Source: an uncultured Lachnospiraceae bacterium (GTDB lineage: Bacteria > Bacillota > Clostridia > Lachnospirales > Lachnospiraceae). Taken from it: DNA of 16,498 nt. A program made the translations under genes and the position numbers. Below the pieces are notes generated by a model. That model saw only the letters and a list, made by a program, of their open reading frames with translations. It was not told the origin of the DNA and made no database searches. The stretch spans positions 1-16,498 of the forward strand of contig CAJULG010000025.1 in assembly GCA_910587045.1 (NCBI GenBank). Direction: 5' to 3'. Shown piece after piece: positions 6,160-12,397 of this stretch. The number at the start of each line of letters is the position of its first letter. Within the stretch, counting starts at the first letter, position 1.

Positions 6160-6477
6160 ATGACAAATTTTATTCGCAACCGATTGCTGGATCTGATTGA
6201 GGATTCCGGTATTTCTCCCTCCAGATTGAGTGAGGATCTGCACCTGAACAAAGGATACTTCGCCGATGTCCGCAGAGGAAAGCAAAGTGTGCCTTATGAT
6301 ATCCTGGCTCTGGTCTGTGATCATTTTCACATTACACTTTCTGAATTCTTCGATCCGGATTATTCCCTGAAGGGAATCCATCGGGAAGTAAATATTCTCT
6401 GCCAGAAGATCCCGGATCATCAGATTCAGAATATTATCATCCCGATCCTGAAACGGTTTGCAGAAGAAACCAAGTAA
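6160..6477 (+). CDS. XRE-family regulator, second of a paralogous pair (105 aa)
   Basis: It has the same length and layout as the 5539 product, with the central segment from LHLNKGYFADVRRGKQSVPY and HITLSEFFDPDYSLK unchanged. Differences cluster at the start, in the helix after QSVPY (DILALVCDHF against KILVPICELF) and in the last eight residues (KRFAEETK). Conservation of the DNA-binding segment suggests the two can bind the same or similar sites, while the changed outer surfaces could prevent mixed dimers; this is inference. It ends in its own terminator. Confidence 0.9.
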   Translation: MTNFIRNRLLDLIEDSGISPSRLSEDLHLNKGYFADVRRGKQSVPYDILALVCDHFHITLSEFFDPDYSLKGIHREVNILCQKIPDHQIQNIIIPILKRFAEETK

Positions 6478-6483
6478 TAAGCA

Positions 6484-6537
6484 AAAGGTAGTGTATTATC
6501 GTAACTCATACCTTTCGGTGATACACTACCTTTCTTT
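6484..6537. terminator. Bidirectional terminator after the second XRE gene
   Basis: AAAGGTAGTGTAT (6484-6496) pairs perfectly with ATACACTACCTTT (6521-6533), followed by CTTTT on the plus strand and, on the minus strand, by TTTTGC. It can serve both the 6477 plus-strand end and the 6577 minus-strand end. Confidence 0.8.
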
Positions 6538-7502
6538 TCGGTATCCTATTGTATAGACTGGGTGACAAAATCGACATTATGAAAGAAAATGCCGGAGGAT
6601 CTTCTTAACATGGAGAAATGCAGTACTAAAACATTGCTTGAATATCTGCTGAATTCTCTCGCCTTTGGGCAATTTTACCTCTCTGGATATGTGCCATCCA
6701 TTGTGCTTATATTTTTTTCCTGGATATGGAAAGCATATCCTATTTTTACGATTGACTCTTGCGCTGCTCTCTGCCTCCTCCGTAACATACTCAGGACATA
6801 CATGTTTTGATTCAGGATATAGTCTCCCTTCTACATCCGGTTCTGTCAGTTTTACAATAAGCTTTCCAGCATTGCTCTTAAGCAACAGGTACTGCTTTTT
6901 CCGAAGCTCCAGAAGGATCTTCCAGAGCAGACGGACAGACAGATGCAGCTCCTTGCTTATCTTCTTTATATTATTGTAAGCGATTCCGTTCCGGTCGGCC
7001 TTATGCACAAAATAGATCAGGACCAGACATTCTTTATTGGAAACTCCGGTCCCGGAAAGGTATTTTATATACTTCATTTTAATAAAATTCTGATTCTTTT
7101 CTTGCATCTCTTTAAAGATGTCTATATCAAAACCTGCACCTGAATGCTTTTCCCCGTCAGATTCATCCACTACATCCAGGACAAATTCATACTGGTTTGT
7201 AAGCTGCTCATTCCGATAAAAGCGACTCCTGCACACCAGGTAATGATATTTTTCTAATTCCCGGATATGCCGCTGTACTGTCCGCTCGGACATTCGTATT
7301 GCTGCAGCAATAACTGCGACACTTGGATGGCAGCTCCTGTCATCCGATTTGGCAACCAGATACTGCATAAGGGATTTCGTCGTCCGTTTTAGTCTTGTAT
7401 CTGCGTATACCCGGTTTAGTAAATCATATTTTGTTTCAAATCGTTCCATTTTATCCTATATCCTTTCCTGCTTGTACTCTTTTTTCAGGATACCGAAAGA
7501 AA
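6531..7502. repeat. Inverted repeat flanking the HTH_36 gene
   Basis: TTTCTTTTCGGTATCC at 6531-6546 is repeated inverted as GGATACCGAAAGAAA at 7488-7502, with one A missing. The copies bracket the 6577-7449 gene; the right copy is about 40 bases upstream of its start. Another perfect 10-bp inverted repeat, GTACTCTTTT (7474-7483) and AAAAGAGTAC (7536-7545), is centred in the promoter region. They could be regulator sites or ends of a former mobile cassette; no transposase is present. Confidence 0.4.
6577..7449 (-). CDS. Helix-turn-helix (HTH_36-like) regulator or replication-type protein (290 aa)
   Basis: Residues about 15-90 match the HTH_36 winged-helix pattern: LKRTTKSLMQYLVAKSDD, CHPSVAVIAAAIRMSERTVQ, RHIRELEKYHYLV and a wing ending TNQYEF. 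A second region, residues about 125-205 (GVSNKECLVLIYFVHKADRN...ISKELHLSVRLLWKILLEL), looks like another winged helix. The C-terminal 70 residues are basic and show no known motif. The start codon has AGGA 4 bases upstream. The gene is monocistronic, lying between terminators at 6484-6537 and 7569-7607. Two-winged-helix proteins of this sort occur in plasmids and conjugative elements as replication-linked or transcription factors; I cannot decide which. Flanking inverted repeats at 6531 and 7488 could be its binding sites. Confidence 0.8.
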   Translation of the reverse strand: MERFETKYDLLNRVYADTRLKRTTKSLMQYLVAKSDDRSCHPSVAVIAAAIRMSERTVQRHIRELEKYHYLVCRSRFYRNEQLTNQYEFVLDVVDESDGEKHSGAGFDIDIFKEMQEKNQNFIKMKYIKYLSGTGVSNKECLVLIYFVHKADRNGIAYNNIKKISKELHLSVRLLWKILLELRKKQYLLLKSNAGKLIVKLTEPDVEGRLYPESKHVCPEYVTEEAESSARVNRKNRICFPYPGKKYKHNGWHISREVKLPKGERIQQIFKQCFSTAFLHVKKILRHFLS

Positions 7503-7506
7503 ATGC

Positions 7507-7535
7507 TTGACACATTCTCTGTCTCGATATAAGAT
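7507..7535 (+). promoter_or_regulatory. Plus-strand promoter with no protein gene downstream
   Basis: TTGACA (7507-7512), a 17-base spacer and TAAGAT (7530-7535) form a near-consensus promoter. The predicted start is near 7542, only ~30 bases before a strong hairpin terminator, so the product would be a tiny RNA. Confidence 0.4.
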
Positions 7536-7541
7536 AAAAGA

Positions 7542-7607
7542 GTACCAATACATTTTATTATTAAACTCAAAACAACCTGTCCGGTTCGCAGTTGGACAGG
7601 TTGTTTT
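7542..7607 (+). ncRNA. Candidate ~65-nt RNA
   Basis: The candidate lies between the promoter at 7507-7535 and the hairpin ending at 7607. It has no ATG frame and consists mostly of an A/T-rich 5' stretch plus the terminator hairpin. It is not complementary to a coding region in the window, as it lies past the end of the minus-strand operon. Only promoter and terminator geometry support it. Confidence 0.22.
7569..7607. terminator. Terminator at the end of the conjugation-related operon
   Basis: AAAACAACCTGTCC (7569-7582) and GGACAGGTTGTTTT (7594-7607) form a perfect 14-bp stem with an 11-base loop and T tracts on either strand. It lies 48 bases after the last minus-strand gene (stop at 7655). 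Confidence 0.85.
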
Positions 7608-7654
7608 ACTTTTATTATTTTCTTCTATTGCTCCTATCTGTTCCTTTTTCTTCC

Positions 7655-7894
7655 CTAAATTCCCGATGGCAAATCCGGTATGTCTTTTCTATCCTCGTTC
7701 TCATTTTGAATAGAGTAGCTATCCCTAATCTCCAGATTCTCCAGCATTTCTTCCGTACCTTCATTCCTGACGGTCTCTTTGCTCTGTATCAGGCTATGAT
7801 CCCTTATAGTACAAAAAACAGATAACCCAATACAGAACACAAGCAACACGATCCAAAGGGACGTTTCACCCAGCTTCTTCCGCTCCATGCTCAT
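7655..7894 (-). CDS. Small single-pass membrane protein, last gene of the operon (79 aa)
   Basis: I take the start as ATG 7894, two bases after the TAG of the C39-like gene, with GGAG (in AAGGAGAATAG) overlapping that gene's end. The frame stays open further upstream to 7990, but that part overlaps the C39-like gene and has no ribosome site. Residues 1-8 are basic (MSMERKKL), 10-30 form one membrane segment (TSLWIVLLVFCIGLSVFCTI), and the remaining ~48 residues are acidic and polar. By the positive-inside rule the tail is outside. It is the last gene before the terminator. No family is recognised; it may be a small accessory subunit of the transfer apparatus. Confidence 0.7.
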   Translation of the reverse strand: MSMERKKLGETSLWIVLLVFCIGLSVFCTIRDHSLIQSKETVRNEGTEEMLENLEIRDSYSIQNENEDRKDIPDLPSGI

Positions 7895-7896
7895 AT

Positions 7897-8655
7897 CTAT
7901 TCTCCTTCCTCTCCAGCATCGATGCCAATCACCCACAGACAGCCACCGCCATCTGCTTTCAAATTCTGGGCAATGGTATTGATCTCCCACTCCTTACTGT
8001 TATTCTCTTCATTCCAGCAGTCAGCCAGCAGCAGTTTTCCATCCTCGGTAACGCCACGGATCACAACAAAGTGCCCGCCATCGCAGAAGATTCCCGGCCC
8101 CATCAGGGACACGATCAGACAATCCTGCGAAAGATATTCCATAGCTGTCCCTAAGTCCTCGCCGGCATAATAGCATTTCAATCCTAACCGTTCCGCTCCT
8201 GTGACAAATAAAGAACGATAGCTGCCCTGCGGAGCTGCACAATATCCCGCAGCCATGGCAAAGTCAGCCATGGCTGCGGGATCCATTACCTCCTCCGAAA
8301 GACTGCTGTATACGATAGCAAGAGAAGTCGGCCCGCATCCACCGATCCGAATGGTCTGTGTCTTATTCTTCCTGGTATCATAATACTTTCCAGCCCAGCG
8401 GGTATCCTTCTGGGAAAAATATACTACATCCATCTCTCCGGCCAGAATCTCCATGGTATCCCAGTCGTAGTAGCCATACTGCTGACTGATATCTGCTGTT
8501 TCATTCTTAAAAGCTGTGATCCACTCCGTCCATGATTCTCCGCCTCCTCCATCAATGATCAATACTGCAAGGGGCGTTGTCAGAAAGTAGGAGATCACTG
8601 CAAACAGCAAAAAGCCTGAAATTGCGAGCGGTATTAGTATATACTTCCATTTCAT
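7897..8655 (-). CDS. Membrane-anchored C39-like cysteine peptidase (252 aa)
   Basis: A single N-terminal membrane segment (residues about 5-33, YILIPLAISGFLLFAVISYF) anchors an extracellular domain. Residues 76-250 match the C39-like (Peptidase_C39_2) pattern: VVYFSQKDTRWAGKYY, then IGGCGPTSLA with the catalytic Cys107, GGHFVVIRGV with His195, and ADCWNEEN with Asp212 or Asn215 as third residue. The ATG overlaps the stop of the ATPase gene (TAATG), so translation is coupled. Gram-positive conjugation operons usually carry a wall hydrolase of the NlpC/P60 or CHAP type; here a C39-like enzyme occupies that place. It may cut peptidoglycan peptides or process a surface protein such as the adhesin; the substrate is not shown by the sequence. 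Confidence 0.85.
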   Translation of the reverse strand: MKWKYILIPLAISGFLLFAVISYFLTTPLAVLIIDGGGGESWTEWITAFKNETADISQQYGYYDWDTMEILAGEMDVVYFSQKDTRWAGKYYDTRKNKTQTIRIGGCGPTSLAIVYSSLSEEVMDPAAMADFAMAAGYCAAPQGSYRSLFVTGAERLGLKCYYAGEDLGTAMEYLSQDCLIVSLMGPGIFCDGGHFVVIRGVTEDGKLLLADCWNEENNSKEWEINTIAQNLKADGGGCLWVIGIDAGEEGE

Positions 8656-10469
8656 TAACGACCACCTGCCGTTCCAAAATACTGGAATTTGTAATCCGGT
8701 ATCTCAAACCTTACATGCATCCGCCGAGATCCGGCAATAAAAATAGCATGGGCCCGCCGCTTTGCTTCCAGCATGGATATCTCCTGTTCTGTTAAATGAT
8801 AAAGCTGGGTGATCTTCTCCAGATTTGCTCCATCAATTCCCATCAAAACCTTATAAGTCGGATTATCCAGCATCTCTGATCCGTAAGTCTTTACCGTCTC
8901 CCCCAGGAAGTCAACCACATTCTGGGTAATGACCCAGATTGCCGCCTCATATTTTCTTGCCCGCTTCATAGCGTTGCGTAAGAATATCAAAGACTGCGGT
9001 ATCTCCGGATCAACAAGCAGATATGCTTCATCACAGACCAGGAGCACACGTTCCTTCCGGTTCCTGCTGATCTCATTCCAGGCCCAGGTGAGCAGATTAA
9101 AATACTGTGTCCGTTTGATCCGGTCTGAAGCATCCGTAAGCCCGGACGTGGAAATACATATATACTGACTGTCTGCCTGAATGCTGGTATATCCATTAAA
9201 CAGAAAGGCATCTGCTCCAAATGCTGCATCATATAGCAGCAAACCCAGCTTTTCATAATAATTCTCTCCGCTCTTTCCCTCTGATTCAAATTCCTTTGCC
9301 CGTTCCTGGGCTAATGCAACCACTTCTTCTATAATTGGATAGTCTTCATTTCCCAGTCCGGAAATATCTGTTTCAAAGGTAATGCTATGCTTCTTGTATA
9401 CGTCCACCAGAAGCATTTTTAGATATGCAAGCAGGTAATCATCCATGCTTGGCATGTAAAGGGAAAAGAAAGTCTCCAAATGCTTCAGATACAAAGCCAG
9501 AGCTCCCATCCCATTCCCTTCATCCTTGTAATATTCATCCGTTTCTTCCTTTGGAATCTGCTGAATTTGCAGCGGATTAATCCGGCAATTCAAACCACCC
9601 GCTCCGTTCAGCCAGTTCCCATTGAATATCCGACATTGCTCCTTATATTCATCCTCCGGATCAATTACAATAATCTTACTTCCCATCATGTATTCATCCG
9701 TCAACATATCCTTCATCTTTGTACTCTTTCCGGCACCGGAGCCACCTAGGAAAGCCATGTTAGAATTCGTCCGGTCACCTTCCCGCTTCCATGGATTCAG
9801 TGTACATATACTTCCGGCATCATCCCTGGCAAAATAATAACCTTCTCCATCATTCATGCCCGAGGTTGAGAACGGAAAGCCACCAAGCAGCGTGGAAAGC
9901 GGTGTCACCCTGCCGACAATATCCCGAATACCATCCTGGGGAATATATGCCGGTGATACCTGCTTATAAATATCCTTCTGCTTATTTGTAATACACCGCA
10001 TCCGACATCCGGCCTTTTTTGCGGTACTCTTTGCTTTCCGGTCTGTCCTGTCAAAATTTTCCTCGCTGCATAAAGGTACAACAACCGTAGATATGGATCC
10101 GATCGATTCATTCTTGTCGTCAATCTCATCCAGAAGCTTTCTGCTGTTTCGTATCTCCTTTTCCGCTCTGGTCTCTTCAGAAACTTTCTTAGCATCTATG
10201 ATCCGCTTTTTTGCCGCTGATATATTGCTGTCCATGATGCTGATCATCTCTGACGTATCAAGCGGTTCATAAGTAATGGATACGATGGAATTGGGCAGGT
10301 TCGTAATCCGGGACAACCAGCCATAGGGATTATCGGTTGCATACCGTATGATGCCATACCCCTTTGCCCTGTTCTCACCGATCTGCATGGATGTATGTCC
10401 AAAGTCCAGATTCATGGGAGCGATAACATTCAGTAATGCAGCATTTTCCGGTTTCTTTTTCTTCTTCAT
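8655..10469 (-). CDS. VirB4/TraE-like conjugation ATPase (604 aa)
   Basis: This is the cytoplasmic motor ATPase of a Gram-positive type IV secretion system. Walker A is GGSGAGKST (residues about 242-250), followed by IIVIDPEDEY at about 266-275, Walker B VLLVCDEAYLL at about 475-485, and the downstream AAIWVITQNVVDFLG sensor segment typical of VirB4. The last ~100 residues contain the EKITQLYHLTEQEI pattern of this family. Length is close to TraE/TrsE of Gram-positive plasmids and shorter than Gram-negative VirB4, whose N-terminal part seems to be encoded by the gene upstream. The ATG overlaps that gene's stop (ATGA), with AAGGAGG inside its end, so translation is coupled. No frameshift or missing key residue is seen. 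Confidence 0.95.
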   Translation of the reverse strand: MKKKKKPENAALLNVIAPMNLDFGHTSMQIGENRAKGYGIIRYATDNPYGWLSRITNLPNSIVSITYEPLDTSEMISIMDSNISAAKKRIIDAKKVSEETRAEKEIRNSRKLLDEIDDKNESIGSISTVVVPLCSEENFDRTDRKAKSTAKKAGCRMRCITNKQKDIYKQVSPAYIPQDGIRDIVGRVTPLSTLLGGFPFSTSGMNDGEGYYFARDDAGSICTLNPWKREGDRTNSNMAFLGGSGAGKSTKMKDMLTDEYMMGSKIIVIDPEDEYKEQCRIFNGNWLNGAGGLNCRINPLQIQQIPKEETDEYYKDEGNGMGALALYLKHLETFFSLYMPSMDDYLLAYLKMLLVDVYKKHSITFETDISGLGNEDYPIIEEVVALAQERAKEFESEGKSGENYYEKLGLLLYDAAFGADAFLFNGYTSIQADSQYICISTSGLTDASDRIKRTQYFNLLTWAWNEISRNRKERVLLVCDEAYLLVDPEIPQSLIFLRNAMKRARKYEAAIWVITQNVVDFLGETVKTYGSEMLDNPTYKVLMGIDGANLEKITQLYHLTEQEISMLEAKRRAHAIFIAGSRRMHVRFEIPDYKFQYFGTAGGR

Positions 10470-11143
10470 TCTACGTCCTCCTTTCCGGCCAGCCGGGGCA
10501 TTCCCCGGCTGATCTCATCCCCTTCATATAATATGGCTGCCGGATTATGTACCAGGTTACATAACCGGATAACCTCCTCTTTCCCTAATATCTCACTGGA
10601 GTAGCCGGAAATATCAAAGCATTTTGCAAACTGCTGCAGATGCTCCATCAGCTCCTGCTCTGCGCCTTCCTTCCGGTACTCCCACAGCTTGATATAAAAT
10701 TTCCGTTCAACATTTTCTCCGGAAAGAAGCAGTTCATTCTGATAGCGGATTGCTTCCCGCAGCAGCTTCTTCCGGGTTGCATTCTGGGTATCCATCATCT
10801 CCTGATACTGATAGATCAGAGCGGAATTATCCTCCGGCTGGGATACTGCAAGCAACTGCCAGCAGACATTTACCGTAGATACCTCTGCTGTTAACTGCTG
10901 TGTCAATGCTGCCTTCTCCCGGTTGCTCAACAGATCCGTCTTCCTGCCGGAGATCTGCAGGAATCCAATCAGATAATTGTCTCTTGTATAAATAAAGGAT
11001 TGCTCAATATCTGATACATTCATAAATTCCTGAACGGTCTTCTGGATATCTGCTGTCCTGCCGCCCTTTTTCCTGCCATAGGTACTATAGATGTAAGCAC
11101 CGCCGCATACCACAAGCAGGATAAGTAACATTATTAATTTCAT
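10466..11143 (-). CDS. TrsD/TraD-like membrane protein resembling a VirB4 N-terminal domain (225 aa)
   Basis: One membrane segment at residues 2-20 (KLIMLLILLVVCGGAYIYST) is followed by a basic stretch and a cytoplasmic domain. The segment FIYTRDNYLIGFLQISG...LLSNREKAALTQQL, then a helical part and KFYIKLWEYRKEG, looks like the N-terminal domain of VirB4 ATPases, here split off and membrane-tethered. The position just before the ATPase with a 4-base overlap is the TrsD-TrsE (pSK41/pGO1) and TraD-TraE (pIP501) order. It probably docks the ATPase to the membrane channel. The gene has AAAGGAGG 6 bases before ATG 11143 and lies 19 bases after ssb. The family assignment is my reading of the pattern and was not tested by a search. 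Confidence 0.75.
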   Translation of the reverse strand: MKLIMLLILLVVCGGAYIYSTYGRKKGGRTADIQKTVQEFMNVSDIEQSFIYTRDNYLIGFLQISGRKTDLLSNREKAALTQQLTAEVSTVNVCWQLLAVSQPEDNSALIYQYQEMMDTQNATRKKLLREAIRYQNELLLSGENVERKFYIKLWEYRKEGAEQELMEHLQQFAKCFDISGYSSEILGKEEVIRLCNLVHNPAAILYEGDEISRGMPRLAGKEDVE

Positions 11144-11162
11144 TCGTTCCTCCTTTTCAAAA

Positions 11163-11597
11163 TCAGTTAAATGGCAGCTCCTCTTCTTCCCCTGGTGTAA
11201 TACTCAGAAAACTATCACCGGCAGCCTGGGACGGGGATGGTCTGCCTTCATTCCCGACTGCTCCGCCAGCAGGTGAATTCCTGCTCTCTGCAAAATCAAT
11301 CTCATCTACAAGAATCTGGACGGAGTATACCTTTACCCCATCCTTATTTGTATAATTATTATTCTGGATCCGGCCGGAAACCACAATCTTGATTCCCTGT
11401 CTTAAATATTTCTCTACAAAGTCTGCCTGCTTGCCAAACACAGTACAGTTGAAGAAATCCGCATCCGCTTCTCCTTCCCGCTTCCAGCGCCGGTCTACCG
11501 CAAGGGAAAATCTTGCAACTGCAGTCTGATTAGCCCCCTGCGAATAACGCACTTCCGGATCTCTGGTTAACCGTCCCATTAGAAAAACTTTGTTCAT
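11163..11597 (-). CDS. ssb: Single-stranded DNA-binding protein
   Basis: MNKVFLMGRLTRDPEVRYSQ opens a standard OB-fold SSB, continuing ARFSLAVDRRWKREGEADAD, FFNCTVFGKQADFVEKYLRQ and GIKIVVSGRIQNNNYTNKDG. A flexible Gly/Ser/Pro/Ala region leads to the acidic tip EEEELPFN, which corresponds to the DDDIPF tip that recruits partner proteins, with an extra Asn at the end. Length 144 is typical of element-borne SSBs. AAGGAGG precedes the ATG. It would coat transferred single-stranded DNA and protect it in the recipient. A hairpin with a T run lies just upstream (11626-11646), so its expression may be partly separate from the adhesin genes. Confidence 0.96.
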   Translation of the reverse strand: MNKVFLMGRLTRDPEVRYSQGANQTAVARFSLAVDRRWKREGEADADFFNCTVFGKQADFVEKYLRQGIKIVVSGRIQNNNYTNKDGVKVYSVQILVDEIDFAESRNSPAGGAVGNEGRPSPSQAAGDSFLSITPGEEEELPFN

Positions 11598-11625
11598 TCC
11601 TTTATCCTCCTTTGATTTAAAACTG

Positions 11626-11646
11626 AAAAAGAGCCGGTATAGGCTC
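11626..11646 (-). terminator. Intrinsic terminator or attenuator upstream of ssb
   Basis: Read on the minus strand, GAGCC (11646-11642), a 6-base loop and GGCTC (11635-11631) are followed by TTTTT (11630-11626). The TATAAT some 15 bases before it could be a -10 box, in which case the hairpin would be the leader of ssb rather than the end of the upstream genes. The stem is short (5 bp), so leakage is likely. Confidence 0.55.
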
Positions 11647-11744
11647 CATTGTTTTAATTATAATAATTAATATATACTTTCATTAATGAATGAAGCTTCC
11701 GCTTCACAAACTTTCACTTGCCACTGCGGAAACTTCACTTCTCA

Positions 11745-12395
11745 TTAGCATTCTCTGGCACCGATCCCCCTATCCATGCTCTGATTCATTGTCTGTCTCA
11801 AGTCAAAGTTTTCTTGTTTTAACTTTGTTCTCTCCTCCTTCAACTGAAAAACCTCTTCCTTTAACGCAGCATTTTCATTCCGAAGATTATATACTTCATT
11901 TGTTAACTCCTGGATCTGCCCGTTACAACTGGCATTGATATCATATAACAGCTTAATACTGCTGATCAGATAATCCGGATTATTCAGACTGGTGGAAACC
12001 CGGTTCTTAATCTCCTTCTCAACCTTATATCCCTCCAGCAGTTTTCCTACGTCTTCTCCTATCTTTCCTACATTACTGATCTGGGGCAGGATTTCTCTTA
12101 CGATATCACTACTCATCTGCTTGGATAACTCCTCGATCCTGTCAATCTTTGGTTTCATTCCCGAAGTATCTGATTTGACTTCTCCGGCTGTTGCATTCAC
12201 TCCGTCTATACGCTGAGCATCCTTCTTAAATTGAACAATCTGCCCCCATATGCCACCTGCTACAGCAATTAAGGCAACAAAAATTGAAATCCATCCTGCT
12301 GTATTCATTTGTTCCTCTCCTCCTGAAAGTAATAATAATTCGGCACATATAAAGCCAATTCCTATTATTAGATTAGGTATCGCAGAATATTTCAA
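11745..12395 (-). CDS. Two-TM membrane protein with coiled coil (216 aa)
   Basis: Membrane segments are at residues about 6-24 (IPNLIIGIGFICAELLLLSG) and 33-53 (AGWISIFVALIAVAGGIWGQ). A long helical domain follows, with heptad-like coiled coil at about 160-205 (IQELTNEVYNLRNENAALKE...FQLKEERTKLKQENFDLR). The start ATG is two bases after the adhesin stop, and the AAAGGAGGAG ribosome site is inside the adhesin's last codons, so the two genes are coupled. No catalytic motif is seen. It may organise the adhesin or the transfer channel at the membrane; this is inferred from the operon only. Confidence 0.8.
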   Translation of the reverse strand: MKYSAIPNLIIGIGFICAELLLLSGGEEQMNTAGWISIFVALIAVAGGIWGQIVQFKKDAQRIDGVNATAGEVKSDTSGMKPKIDRIEELSKQMSSDIVREILPQISNVGKIGEDVGKLLEGYKVEKEIKNRVSTSLNNPDYLISSIKLLYDINASCNGQIQELTNEVYNLRNENAALKEEVFQLKEERTKLKQENFDLRQTMNQSMDRGIGAREC

Positions 12396-12397
12396 TG

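Noticed and set aside
6136..6420. Minus-strand ORF opposite the second XRE gene
   Set aside because: It is a shadow of the well-supported plus-strand XRE gene, without ribosome site or recognisable domain.
7895..7990. Longer N-terminus of the small membrane protein
   Set aside because: It would overlap the C39-like gene in another frame and lacks a ribosome site; ATG 7894 has GGAG at a suitable distance.
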